Position numbers and translations under genes: made by a program
Assembly: GCA_035628595.1 (NCBI GenBank)
Contig: DASPJN010000046.1
Span: 1 to 64,000, forward strand
DNA from: Chryseosolibacter sp035628595
Lineage (GTDB): Bacteria; Bacteroidota; Bacteroidia; Cytophagales; Cyclobacteriaceae
Direction of reading: 5' to 3'
Length of the DNA stretch: 64,000 nucleotides
Part shown: piece after piece, positions 45,001 to 53,753 of the stretch
Layout of the letters: every line of letters starts with the position of its first letter
Numbering within the stretch: position 1 is the stretch's first letter
Notes under the pieces: generated by a model
Told to the model about the DNA's origin: nothing
The model's database searches: none
What the model saw: the letters and a program-made list of their open reading frames with translations, nothing else

Positions 45001-46218
45001 CTATAACGCATTTAGAATAATCCGGAAGGTTGTACCCTGATTTTCGTCTGAGGACTTAACGAAAATTTTGCCATTGTGATAACTTTCAATAATTCGTTTT
45101 GCAAGGGTGAGCCCAAGACCCCAACCCCGTTTCTTGGTGGTGAATCCAGGCTTAAAAACCATTTTCAACTTGGATCGGGAAATACCTCTGCCAGTGTCGG
45201 TGATATCAATAAAAATCTTGTTTTCGTTTCCCCTCAAAATCTTAATGGCGATTTGCCCGGCGCTACCAATCGCGTCAACACCATTCTTACAGAGGTTTTC
45301 AATCACCCACTCGAACAGCGGGGCGTGCGCCATGGCTACAATGTTCTCAGAAAGCGTGAATATTTCGATTTTAACTTTTGATGAAACACGAGGCCGGAGA
45401 TAGGTGACGACATTGGTAACAAGTGTAACGATGTTCTCCTGACGCAATACCGGTGTTGAACCGATGCTCGAAAACCTTTCCGTTACAATCCGCAGCTTGT
45501 GAATATCTTTTTCAAACTCTCCAACAAGGCCCTTGTCCCGGAATGCCGGATCGTCACGCAGCACCTCAATCCACGCCATCAACGACGACAACGGAGTGCC
45601 TAGCTGATGCGCTGTCTCTTTTGCCAGACCAACCCAAACACGGTTTTGTTCCGCTGCTTTCGAGTAGCTAAAAGCGAGGTAACTGATGAATCCGAATATC
45701 GCAATTACCGACAACTGAATGTACGGATAAGCGATAAGCTGCGTGAGGAGAAACGAGTTCCGGTAGTATAACCGTTGCGTTCCAAACAATTCATTTGAAC
45801 TTGGATCATACAGGTTGATAATGATCGGCTCATAGGTTTCGGCCATCTTCTTCAATTCCCGATTCAGCTGACGCTCAATGAACGCCTGGTTTTTTGTCGA
45901 ATCGATATCGATGTTTCTTACGTGAATGACGTTCTTGTTTTCGTCGACAAGAATTGTTGGAACTGAGTTGTTTTTATTGATGATCTCCTCCGAGACAAAC
46001 AGCATATTCACACTGAAGTCTTCGTTCAACGTGTATTCGATCGCGCGGGCAAATAGCTGCACCTGCTGACGCTCGCGCATTTTAAGCTGATCGACAAGCA
46101 CATTTGTGTAGTAGATCGAGGCAATACTGATTAGGAAACTAATGGCGAGGACAATCCATTTTAGTCGTGGATTGTTTTGATAAATGTCATCAGTGGCGAC
46201 TGAAGCTTTCCTGCTCAT
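45001..46218 (-). CDS. Membrane-bound sensor histidine kinase (orphan)
   Basis: 405 residues: membrane helices at about 21-41 and 164-185 bracket a periplasmic sensor region of about 120 residues. The H-box KETAHQLGTPLSSLMAWIEV puts the phosphorylated His at 204, without a HAMP domain before it. The ATPase domain follows with an N-box (VIENLCKNGVDAIG), a G1 box (DTGRGIS) and a G2 box (KRGWGLGLTLAKRI). No response regulator is adjacent, so partner and signal are unknown. It lies about 80 bases upstream of the ABC permease gene. Confidence 0.92.
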   Translation of the reverse strand: MSRKASVATDDIYQNNPRLKWIVLAISFLISIASIYYTNVLVDQLKMRERQQVQLFARAIEYTLNEDFSVNMLFVSEEIINKNNSVPTILVDENKNVIHVRNIDIDSTKNQAFIERQLNRELKKMAETYEPIIINLYDPSSNELFGTQRLYYRNSFLLTQLIAYPYIQLSVIAIFGFISYLAFSYSKAAEQNRVWVGLAKETAHQLGTPLSSLMAWIEVLRDDPAFRDKGLVGEFEKDIHKLRIVTERFSSIGSTPVLRQENIVTLVTNVVTYLRPRVSSKVKIEIFTLSENIVAMAHAPLFEWVIENLCKNGVDAIGSAGQIAIKILRGNENKIFIDITDTGRGISRSKLKMVFKPGFTTKKRGWGLGLTLAKRIIESYHNGKIFVKSSDENQGTTFRIILNAL

Positions 46219-46257
46219 CTACGAAGTAAATTAAGCAAAAACTCCGGAAGGTAAACT

Positions 46258-46289
46258 TATGAGTGGAGGTCTAATGCCATCCACTCATA
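46258..46289. terminator. Inverted repeat after the histidine kinase/ABC permease genes
   Basis: TATGAGTGGA (46258-46267) pairs perfectly with TCCACTCATA (46280-46289) over a 12-base loop. It lies 9 bases upstream of the position where the minus-strand ABC permease ends, so it could end that transcript. The T-tract on the minus strand is poor, so it may be another RNA structure or an operator before the kinase's neighbour. Confidence 0.35.
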
Positions 46290-46298
46290 GGTTTATTT

Positions 46299-47621
46299 TT
46301 ATCCTTTCATCATAAACCACTTCGCGAGCACTTTGTAATTCACTTTGCTTCCGTGCATCAAAATTCCAACACGGTAAATTCTCGCGGCAAGCCACGTTGT
46401 GAAAATAAAGCCACCGACAAGCAATACCTGCGATAAAATAAGCTGCCACAGCGGTGGATCAAAAGCAAGGCGACCAACCATCGCTACTGGCGAGGTAAAT
46501 GGAATAATCGAGAACCAGAAACTTGCCGAGCTGTGCGGATCGGGGAGGATGAACATGAACAGTGCGAAGTATCCAATGATCAGCGGAAGCATGATGGGCA
46601 GATTAAACTGTTGTGCCTCCTGTTGAGAATCGACAGCAGCGCCCACCGCCGCAAACAATGCACCGTACAATAAGTATCCTCCGAGGAAATAGAATGCGAA
46701 GTTGAACACGATAGACATGACGTTCAACTCCTCATACGTAGCCAGAATTTTTGTCATTGGATTATCAGTCATTGCTGCAGCTACTTCGGGATCATTCACC
46801 TGCTTCGACATTTGCTCCATCGCCTGCTTCTGTGGCATATCCATACCAATAAAATTCAAAGCTGCACTTGATGTCACCGAAATCAAGATCATCCAGATGG
46901 CAAACTGCACAAGCCCCACAGCCGCAATGCCGAGAATCTTTCCAAGCATTAACTGGAATGGCCTTACTGAAGAAACAATCACCTCAACAATTTTACTTGT
47001 CTTTTCTTCAATCACACCAAGCATGATCTGCATACCATACACCAACACGAAAATATAAATGAGAATGCCCAGAATAAATCCGAGCACATACATCGCCTGT
47101 GTATTACTTTGTTTCTCCGCGCCTTCTTCGCTTACGTTGATGTTGTTAATATCAACGCTCGTCTTTAGGCTTTTCAATGTTTCCTTATCGATGTTAAATT
47201 GTTGAAGCTTGAGGTCGTGTATCCTGCCCTCTAAAAGGCTTTCGAGGTCTTCCATTTTTCGAATGCTGGGATTCTCGCGGGTATAAAGTGTTATACCGTC
47301 AGGACTTGAAAGCTCAAAATTCGGGATGTACAGCAAAGCGAAGTGATCGCTGTTTTTAAAGGCGGTCTTCGCCTGCTCTTTGTCAGCGTCGATATTAATA
47401 AACTCGTAGCGATCAGTTGACTCGAGCTGCATTTTGCCACTTTCGTCACGCACCTCAACAACGGTACGCGTAGCTCCTTCCTCCTGCTTAACAAAAATGT
47501 AGCCCATTACACCAATGATTGCCGGGAAGATCAAGGGCACCAGAATGGTGGCAATGAGAAATGATTTCTTTTGAACACGGTTCAAAAACTCACGCTGAAA
47601 TATTAACCAAATTTTGTTCAT
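46299..47621 (-). CDS. ABC-2-type transporter permease (NatB-like)
   Basis: 440 residues. One membrane helix near the N-terminus (about 21-42), a large extracytoplasmic region (about 45-175), then five to six helices in the C-terminal half (VLGFILGILIYIFVLVYGMQIM and on). This is the layout of NatB-like exporter permeases. EEKTSKIVEVIVSSVRPFQLMLGKI is the conserved cytoplasmic segment after helix 2. The start overlaps the stop of the ATPase gene by 4 bases. The cargo is unknown; NatAB of Bacillus exports sodium, but distant relatives differ. Confidence 0.92.
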   Translation of the reverse strand: MNKIWLIFQREFLNRVQKKSFLIATILVPLIFPAIIGVMGYIFVKQEEGATRTVVEVRDESGKMQLESTDRYEFINIDADKEQAKTAFKNSDHFALLYIPNFELSSPDGITLYTRENPSIRKMEDLESLLEGRIHDLKLQQFNIDKETLKSLKTSVDINNINVSEEGAEKQSNTQAMYVLGFILGILIYIFVLVYGMQIMLGVIEEKTSKIVEVIVSSVRPFQLMLGKILGIAAVGLVQFAIWMILISVTSSAALNFIGMDMPQKQAMEQMSKQVNDPEVAAAMTDNPMTKILATYEELNVMSIVFNFAFYFLGGYLLYGALFAAVGAAVDSQQEAQQFNLPIMLPLIIGYFALFMFILPDPHSSASFWFSIIPFTSPVAMVGRLAFDPPLWQLILSQVLLVGGFIFTTWLAARIYRVGILMHGSKVNYKVLAKWFMMKG

Positions 47622-48562
47622 GACTTAGCCGGGGAATAGTTAGCAAATACCTTTTGATTTTCACCTGTAACCAGGCGGATAAAAATTTCGCTCATTGTAG
47701 GAATCTTTTCAACGAAGCTATGCACTTCTGTAATTTCTGTCAGATCGCGGATCAACTGATTGGGACTTCTTTCATCAGTGATACGCACGAGTGAACGGAA
47801 ATAATCATCCTCGCTCGGCTTTTGACTGATCAATTCATAATGTCCATTCAAAAAGTTAAAGGAGCCTTTGTGATCCACAACAAAAGTATTATTGCGGTAT
47901 TCTTCCTTAACCTGCTTCTTAGAGCCTTCAAGGATCTTTTTTGACTTATCGATCAGTGCAATGTGATCGCAAAGATCCTCTACCGTTTCCATCCGGTGTG
48001 TCGAAAATATGATCGTGCAACCCTTTTGTTTCAGCTCAAGAATTTCTTCCGTGATCAACTGTGCATTCACCGGATCGAATCCGGAAAATGGTTCATCAAG
48101 AATAATTAACCGAGGCTCATGCATTACTGTGCTGATGAACTGTACCTTCTGCGCCATACCCTTGCTGAGATCTTCCACTTTTTTTCCCCACCATTCTGCG
48201 AGGTCAAACTTTTTGATCCAGTATTTACTTTTTTCGATTGCTTCCGTACGGCTCAGGCCTTTTAGCTGCGCGAGGTAAATAAGCTGTTCGCCAACTTTGA
48301 GCTTTTTGTAAAGCCCTCGTTCTTCTGGCAGATAGCCAATTGTGCCAATATGTTTTTGATTCAACGGCTCGCCGAAAATCCGGATGTCTCCTTCATCAGC
48401 GTTAATGATCTGATTAATGATTCGGATCAGCGTTGTTTTGCCGGCACCGTTCGGTCCTAAGAGTCCGTAAATGCTCTTTTCAGGAATGGTGAGATCGACA
48501 CGATCGAGGGCAGTGTGACTTGTATAACGCTTGGTTACACCTTTTGCTAGTAAGGCTTCCAC
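47618..48562 (-). CDS. ABC transporter ATP-binding protein (NatA-like)
   Basis: 314 residues. Walker A GPNGAGKTTL (residues 36-45), Q-loop region GYLPEERGLYKKLKV, signature LSKGMAQKVQ and Walker B LIILDEPFSGFDPVN are all intact. A C-terminal extension (about 230-314; DUF4162-like) is usual for this exporter subgroup. It pairs with the permease whose start overlaps its stop by 4 bases. It drives export of an unknown substrate across the inner membrane. Confidence 0.95.
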   Translation of the reverse strand: MEALLAKGVTKRYTSHTALDRVDLTIPEKSIYGLLGPNGAGKTTLIRIINQIINADEGDIRIFGEPLNQKHIGTIGYLPEERGLYKKLKVGEQLIYLAQLKGLSRTEAIEKSKYWIKKFDLAEWWGKKVEDLSKGMAQKVQFISTVMHEPRLIILDEPFSGFDPVNAQLITEEILELKQKGCTIIFSTHRMETVEDLCDHIALIDKSKKILEGSKKQVKEEYRNNTFVVDHKGSFNFLNGHYELISQKPSEDDYFRSLVRITDERSPNQLIRDLTEITEVHSFVEKIPTMSEIFIRLVTGENQKVFANYSPAKS

Positions 48563-48662
48563 ATTTTAAAGGTTTGGTAAAACAGGGGCTGTGAAATTAC
48601 AGCCTATTCACCAATAGGTAATCGAAATAGGTCGGGAATTACAGCGCAGGAGGAAAATAGAA

Positions 48663-49565
48663 TTACTTGGAAGCAGATTCTTTGAAAATGATGCTGCCCA
48701 TTGACACGTCCAGATCAAAAGTCAGCGGCGCATTACTGCTGCTTGTGCCGTAGGCTTTATTTGCAAAGGTGTTTTCTGAAATCTTGTGCAATGATGGCGG
48801 CATTTTGACACTGCATAGCCAGGATTCGTGAATCTTTACCAGCACTGGTGTGTCATCGGAAGGAAGAACGATAACAAGATTACCGGCGCCCACGCTTCCA
48901 ATTATCTTGTTTCCTACCAGCGGTTTTTCGCTGAAATCCAGGAGCATGTTGCCAAAGCCGACATCAGCGATCATGTATTTTGTTTTCGAGAGATTCAGGT
49001 TGCGCACGTTCACGGAACCCAGATCGACTTTCACGAAAAACGTGTCCATGTCGACCTGGTTTTCGAGCGTGCTGTACGAGACGTTCACATCGGCGCTACC
49101 GGTGTTTATCTTCAATTTCTTAATCGCGAGGCCTGAAAGATCGACATGCGCGTTGCCAACCCCGTAGTTAAGTTCAAGCAGATAAGGCTTGCTGTCGGTC
49201 AGGTACATTTTCCATAGGTTATCGGAGGCGGATTTTTCTTCACTACCGAACATTCGGGTTGAAATCGTCTGACCAATACCCTCCGAGTTGTTTTCTTCAA
49301 GGTTAAGATAAACCAGGCAAGTCTTACCCTTGAGTTCCTTGCGGTAATTATGGGAGTACGATGATTCGTCCTGATTACTGTATACGTTCAGGATTTCCGA
49401 ATTCTGACTCGGCTTTATGAAGCAATTGCCGCTGTTTGCCTTGAGGTGAAGACTGATATTTTCGCAAGAAGTGGTGTTTTCGACCGTAAACTGCTTTTTA
49501 ATCTGCGCAAACACACCACCAGCAATAACACAGGCAAATACGGATAACCAAAAACTTTTCTGCAT
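48663..49565 (-). CDS. Secreted beta-helical protein of the 'toast-rack'/DUF2154-like type
   Basis: 300 residues with a signal peptide (1-20, ending GGVFAQ). From about residue 125 there are regular beta strands with hydrophobic, Gly and Asn spacing (LLELNYGVGNAHVDLSGLA, then KLKINTGSADVNVSY and VKVDLGSVNVRNLNL). These resemble the toast-rack and LiaF-like beta-solenoid families that are associated with envelope stress. The N-terminal half is not recognised. It is probably periplasmic or surface-exposed. It lies between the ABC exporter and dnaJ with no clear promoter box. The family call is moderate and the function unknown. Confidence 0.7.
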   Translation of the reverse strand: MQKSFWLSVFACVIAGGVFAQIKKQFTVENTTSCENISLHLKANSGNCFIKPSQNSEILNVYSNQDESSYSHNYRKELKGKTCLVYLNLEENNSEGIGQTISTRMFGSEEKSASDNLWKMYLTDSKPYLLELNYGVGNAHVDLSGLAIKKLKINTGSADVNVSYSTLENQVDMDTFFVKVDLGSVNVRNLNLSKTKYMIADVGFGNMLLDFSEKPLVGNKIIGSVGAGNLVIVLPSDDTPVLVKIHESWLCSVKMPPSLHKISENTFANKAYGTSSSNAPLTFDLDVSMGSIIFKESASK

Positions 49566-49673
49566 GTTTATAATTACGTGACCCCCCTGATTTGGTTACG
49601 ACGTGTAAGTTTATCTTTAAAATCGGAAAAAATTAAGTCGTAAGGGTCTTATACGTAATTACTTCAAATAGGT

Positions 49674-50801
49674 TTAGCTAAAGAATTCCTTCATGCGATC
49701 AAAAATGCTTTTTTCGTTCGCGTCCGGGCTTGGTTCAAAGTTTGGTGATTGACGTAAGCTTTCGAGTTTCGCACGCTCTTCAGGAGTCAGTTTTTTGGGC
49801 GTCCAGACATTTACATAAATGAGTTGGTCGCCTGTTTCATAGCCGTTGAGGTCTCTGAGTCCCTTTCCGCGAAGGCGAAGTACTTTACCGCTTTGCGTAC
49901 CTGGGTCAATCTTAATTTTTACGCGCGCACCGACAGAAGGGACTTCAACAGAAGTTCCGAGCGCTGCATCGATGAAGCTGATGTAAAGATCGTAGATCAG
50001 GTTATTCCCATCTCTTTTGAGATTTTGATCTTCCTGTTCCTCAATAACGATGAGGAGATCGCCCGCAACTCCACCGCCGGGCGCATCGTTTCCCTTTCCG
50101 CCCATGGAAAGTTGCATTCCATCGGCAACCCCTGCAGGGATCTTAACAGAAATCACTTCTTCTTTCGAAAGAAGACCGGAACTGTCAACCCCAGACGGTC
50201 GCTTATCGACAATCTGGCCGGAGCCATCGCAGGAAGAACATGTGGTCGCAGAAACCATCTGCCCTAGCATGGTGTTAACGACCTTTCGGATCTGGCCGCT
50301 ACCCTGGCACGTTGGACAGGTTTTGAAGGTCACACCTTCTGCCTTCACCAGCCGGTTTACTTTTATTTTCTTTTCAACACCGTTCGCTATTTCTTCAAGA
50401 TTGAGCTTCAGTTTTATTCTCAGATTAGAGCCTTTGCGCTGCCGACGTCCGCCACGTGAACTACCACCACCGCCACCGAAGAAACTGTCAAACGGACTGC
50501 CTCCACCGAAAATATCGCCAAACTGACTGAAGATATCCTCCATGTTCATGTGATGCCCGCCGTAGCCACCCTGACCTGGACGTGAATGTCCAAAGCGGTC
50601 ATATTGCGCACGCTTCTCCGCATCACTCAGTACTTCGTACGCCTCAGCGGCTTCCTTAAACTTCTCTTCAGCTTCTTTATTGCCGGGGTTTTTATCCGGA
50701 TGGAATTGTATGGCCACCTTGCGGTAGGCTTTCTTAATTTCCTCCGGTGTAGCCGTCTTAGCTACGCCCAGAATTTCGTAAAAATCTCGTTTGGTAGACA
50801 T
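49674..50801 (-). CDS. dnaJ: Chaperone DnaJ with only one zinc centre
   Basis: 375 residues. The J-domain (4-70) has HPD at 34-36. A Gly/Phe-rich linker (about 75-122) is followed by substrate-binding domains, ending in EKSIFDRMKEFFS. Canonical DnaJ has four CxxCxGxG motifs; here only the second (Cys162/Cys165, CPTCQGSG) and third (Cys188/Cys191, CSSCDGSG) remain. Where the first should be the chain reads KVNRLVKAEGVTFK, and where the fourth should be it reads DKRPSGVDSSGLLSKEE. Motifs 1 and 4 together make zinc centre I, so that site is lost and centre II kept. It lies 11 bases after grpE. Confidence 0.95.
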   Translation of the reverse strand: MSTKRDFYEILGVAKTATPEEIKKAYRKVAIQFHPDKNPGNKEAEEKFKEAAEAYEVLSDAEKRAQYDRFGHSRPGQGGYGGHHMNMEDIFSQFGDIFGGGSPFDSFFGGGGGSSRGGRRQRKGSNLRIKLKLNLEEIANGVEKKIKVNRLVKAEGVTFKTCPTCQGSGQIRKVVNTMLGQMVSATTCSSCDGSGQIVDKRPSGVDSSGLLSKEEVISVKIPAGVADGMQLSMGGKGNDAPGGGVAGDLLIVIEEQEDQNLKRDGNNLIYDLYISFIDAALGTSVEVPSVGARVKIKIDPGTQSGKVLRLRGKGLRDLNGYETGDQLIYVNVWTPKKLTPEERAKLESLRQSPNFEPSPDANEKSIFDRMKEFFS

Positions 50802-50812
50802 TTTAAGATCTG

Positions 50813-51346
50813 TTAATTACCCACTACCACTTTGGCATAGCGGATCACTTTCTCATTCAACAAGTAGCCTTTTTCGACAACGTCAACAACTTTACCTTTT
50901 AGCGATTCTTCCGGCGCAGGAATCTGGGTGATCGCTTCGTGAAAATCAGCATTAAACTCACTGCCTTTGTCAACTACCATTGCTTTTACACCATATTGAT
51001 CAATGACTTTTTTGAATTTGTTCTGGATAAGAACAAAACCTTCGGCATCCGTTTTTGATCCCTGCGATGCCTTTTCGGCCCGCTCGAAATCGTCGACAAC
51101 CGGCAGTAGCGATATGATTAATTGCTCGTTTGCTGATTGAATCAATTCAAGTTTCTCTTTTGCCGTTCTGCGACGAAAGTTTTCAAACTCCGAATACAGG
51201 CGCAGGTACTTATCTTTTGATTCAGCCAATTCATTTTGAAGTTTCAGTGTTTCCTGAGCTTGGTTCTCAGCGGCTGGCGACTGGTCTTCGGCAGGCTGCT
51301 CAGCCATGTTTTTCATTTCTTCAGTCTGTTCTGTTGTTTTTTCCAT
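50813..51346 (-). CDS. grpE: Nucleotide exchange factor GrpE
   Basis: 177 residues. An acidic, disordered N-terminus (1-35) leads to a long coiled coil (about 35-75, YLRLYSEFENFRRRTAKE is the conserved segment) and the beta-wing head with the motif EFNADFHEAI followed by GKVVDVVEKGYLLNEKVIRYAKVVV. GrpE releases ADP from DnaK. It is followed 11 bases later by dnaJ, so both are probably one transcript under the upstream TGGCA-N6-TTG element. Confidence 0.96.
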   Translation of the reverse strand: MEKTTEQTEEMKNMAEQPAEDQSPAAENQAQETLKLQNELAESKDKYLRLYSEFENFRRRTAKEKLELIQSANEQLIISLLPVVDDFERAEKASQGSKTDAEGFVLIQNKFKKVIDQYGVKAMVVDKGSEFNADFHEAITQIPAPEESLKGKVVDVVEKGYLLNEKVIRYAKVVVGN

Positions 51347-51376
51347 GATCTACAGATTGATTTCGCGCTAGCTTGT

Positions 51377-51390
51377 CAATTACTTTGCCA
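51377..51390 (-). promoter_or_regulatory. TGGCA-N6-TTG element upstream of grpE-dnaJ
   Basis: On the minus strand TGGCAAAGTAATTG (51390-51377) lies 31 bases before the grpE ATG. It has the same two half-motifs and the same 6-base spacing as the element before dnaK, and no TAnnTTTG box is present. A second TGGCA lies about 17 bases further upstream without a paired TTG. Confidence 0.45.
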
Positions 51391-51450
51391 AATGACATTT
51401 TGTGCCACTTTGACGGTTTTAAATAACACCGATTCGTGGTGGTTGTGCCG

Positions 51451-52443
51451 TTAAGTGTGGAGGCTTTGCCAGATCAGATCTTTTAACTCACCAAGTCCTT
51501 TTTCTGTAACGGCAGAGATAAAAACAGCAGGTATTCCTTCGGGAAGTTCCTTTGCTATTTCAGTCCGTAGCTCGTCATCCAGTAAATCAGATTTTGAGAT
51601 TGCAAGCAGGCGTTTTTTATCAAGCAGTTCGGGATTGTATTTCCGAAGTTCGTTAAGCAGGATGTCAAACTCTTTTCGAATATCATTGGCATCGGCCGGG
51701 ATAAGAAAAAGCAGCAACGAATTGCGTTCGATGTGCCGCAGGAATCTGATTCCAAGTCCGCGACCTTCTGCGGCTCCTTCAATAATTCCCGGAATGTCAG
51801 CCATGACAAACGACCTCCCATCGCGATAAGAAACGACGCCGAGATTCGGGGTGAGTGTTGTAAAAGGGTAGTCGCCAATTTTCGGTTTAGCTGCAGACAC
51901 AACCGATAACAACGTAGATTTGCCGGAATTTGGAAATCCGACCAGGCCAACGTCGGCAAGTAGTTTCAATTCAAGTATAACCCATTCCTGACGACCGGGC
52001 TCTCCTGGTTGCGCATGCTGCGGCGCCTGATTAGTCGAAGTGGCGAAAAACGAATTTCCCTTTCCGCCCCGACCGCCTGGTGTTAATATAATTTCCTGTC
52101 CTTCTTCATTGATCTCAGCTATGATCTGATTTGTCTCCGCATGACGGGCAACTGTGCCGAGCGGAACTTCCAGAATTTCATCCTTACCGTCTGCGCCGGT
52201 CATGTTTTGTTCCTGACCTCCCTCGCCATTGCTCGCGATCACATGTTTTCTATACTTCAGGTGAAGCAGCGTCCACAACTGCTTATTGCCTCGAAGTATT
52301 ACGTGTCCGCCTCGTCCTCCGTCGCCGCCATCGGGTCCGCCCTTCTGAATAAATTTTTCGCGATGGAAATGCAGACATCCAGCTCCACCGTGTCCGGAAC
52401 GCGAGTTAAATTTTACGTAATCAATGAAGTTCGGAGATGACAC
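51451..52443 (-). CDS. obgE: GTPase ObgE/CgtA
   Basis: 330 residues. The N-terminal glycine-rich Obg fold (YVKFNSRSGHGGAGCLHFHR, GGPDGGDGGRGGHV) fills about 1-157, and the GTPase domain follows with G1 GFPNSGKSTL, G3 DIPGIIEGA and the G4-like SKSD. There is no long C-terminal OCT domain, as in other Bacteroidota. ObgE binds the 50S ribosomal subunit and is needed for ribosome assembly. It starts 5 bases after adk, so the two are in one transcript. Confidence 0.96.
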   Translation of the reverse strand: MSSPNFIDYVKFNSRSGHGGAGCLHFHREKFIQKGGPDGGDGGRGGHVILRGNKQLWTLLHLKYRKHVIASNGEGGQEQNMTGADGKDEILEVPLGTVARHAETNQIIAEINEEGQEIILTPGGRGGKGNSFFATSTNQAPQHAQPGEPGRQEWVILELKLLADVGLVGFPNSGKSTLLSVVSAAKPKIGDYPFTTLTPNLGVVSYRDGRSFVMADIPGIIEGAAEGRGLGIRFLRHIERNSLLLFLIPADANDIRKEFDILLNELRKYNPELLDKKRLLAISKSDLLDDELRTEIAKELPEGIPAVFISAVTEKGLGELKDLIWQSLHT

Positions 52444-52448
52444 AGTTT

Positions 52449-53027
52449 CTAGAGCAAGCTTTTATCAATTTCAACACAAAGGTTTTTGAAAACATCGTCA
52501 ATGGCGCCCAAACCGATGACAGATGAATACTTGTTGTGTTGTTTGTAATACTCAGCAACCGCGATCGTTTCTGCTTTATAGACGGCAATGCGATTTTCAA
52601 TAACTTCCGGCTTTGCATCGTCGGGGCGATTCTCTTTTGTGGCACGATCAGCGAGACGCATCTTCAACTCTTCTTCCGGTACAACCAATTCAACTAAAAC
52701 TTTGATCGGAGCGCCTTTAGATTCAAGCAATCTATCCAGTGCTTCTGCCTGCGGAATTGTTCTTGGAAACCCGTCGAAAATAATTCCGGAGATCTTGCCA
52801 CTGCTTTTTATCTTATCATCAACCATGTCAATCACCACCTGGTCGGGAACCAGATTACCTTTACTCATGTAATCCTGCGCAAGCTTACCGAGGGGCGTTC
52901 CTTCTTTAAGGTGTTTGCGGAAAAGATCACCGGTCGAAATATGCGTCAGCGAATACTTTTCAATAAGCTTAGTGCTTTGCGTTCCTTTGCCGGCGCCGGG
53001 AGGGCCAAACAGAATGATATTGATCAT
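52449..53027 (-). CDS. adk: Adenylate kinase
   Basis: 192 residues. The P-loop LFGPPGAGKGTQ (residues 5-16), the AMP-binding segment HISTGDLFRKHL and GFPRTIPQAEAL identify the enzyme. The LID is the short, zinc-free type (RLADRATKENRPDDAKPEVIENR). It interconverts ATP + AMP and two ADP. It lies between hpt and obgE on the same strand; hpt ends 81 bases upstream. Confidence 0.97.
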   Translation of the reverse strand: MINIILFGPPGAGKGTQSTKLIEKYSLTHISTGDLFRKHLKEGTPLGKLAQDYMSKGNLVPDQVVIDMVDDKIKSSGKISGIIFDGFPRTIPQAEALDRLLESKGAPIKVLVELVVPEEELKMRLADRATKENRPDDAKPEVIENRIAVYKAETIAVAEYYKQHNKYSSVIGLGAIDDVFKNLCVEIDKSLL

Positions 53028-53108
53028 GATAAATTCGTGTTTGTTTTAGCTGTTGGATTTAAAAAGATGGACAAGATAAAAAAATTTAATGAAGTAGTCG
53101 TTTTTGAA

Positions 53109-53636
53109 CTACCGGTTCGCCTTAAAGAGCATCTTGGAATTGCGCCCGAGGCCATCGAAATCAAGGCCATACCCTAACACAAATTCACTCTCTATGTCGA
53201 AGCCTACATACTTTACGTTCAATCCTTTGTCACGCGCCGGCTTCTTGCGAAGAAGGCTCATCACCTCGACGGACTTCGTTCCAAGCGTTTTTAACTCGTC
53301 GACAATGCGCTGAAGGGTAAGCCCGGTGTCAACAATATCTTCAATGATAACAACATTCTGATTGAAGAGACTTTCATCAAGCCCAATCAATGATTTTAAC
53401 TGACCGGTGCTTTGCGTGCCAACGTAGGAAGAAACTTTTACAAACGAAATCCGGCAGGGAATGTCGAGTTCCTGGATGATATCTGAAGCGAACATGAACG
53501 ATCCATTCAGCACGGGCAAGAAAACGGGTGTTTTATCTGTGTAATCTTCATTGATCTGCCGGGCCATTGCCACCACTCTTTCGTGGATGGTGCCCGCGTC
53601 AATAAATGGAATAAAGTCAATATTATTTACCCTCAT
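53109..53636 (-). CDS. hpt: Hypoxanthine phosphoribosyltransferase
   Basis: 175 residues from ATG 53636. The PRPP-binding motif VVIIEDIVDTGLTLQRI carries the paired acidic residues of type I phosphoribosyltransferases, and the C-terminal VLGYGLDFDGLGRN is typical of HPRT. The enzyme turns hypoxanthine or guanine into IMP or GMP. An upstream ATG (53711) would lie on the far side of a clear -7 box (53654-53661) and adds 25 residues absent from the family, so I reject it. Confidence 0.94.
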   Translation of the reverse strand: MRVNNIDFIPFIDAGTIHERVVAMARQINEDYTDKTPVFLPVLNGSFMFASDIIQELDIPCRISFVKVSSYVGTQSTGQLKSLIGLDESLFNQNVVIIEDIVDTGLTLQRIVDELKTLGTKSVEVMSLLRKKPARDKGLNVKYVGFDIESEFVLGYGLDFDGLGRNSKMLFKANR

Positions 53637-53653
53637 GCTTCGAATTCGGACGG

Positions 53654-53661
53654 CAAAGATA
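53654..53661 (-). promoter_or_regulatory. Promoter -7 box of hpt(-adk-obgE)
   Basis: On the minus strand TATCTTTG matches TAnnTTTG exactly and ends 17 bases before the hpt ATG at 53636. The -33 region is not recognisable. Confidence 0.5.
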
Positions 53662-53753
53662 AAAGAATTCAGGTAAGGACGGCTTGCGCGAAAGTGAAAA
53701 GAAAACGTCAAAGTTATCTATTAACCTCAAGCGGCGGTATGGAAAGCCATTCG

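Noticed and set aside
50050..50526. A 158-residue plus-strand frame opposite dnaJ
   Set aside because: It is a Pro/Ser-rich shadow of the Gly-rich DnaJ linker and zinc region. It does, however, overlap the unusual region, so I checked that dnaJ itself is an unbroken frame.
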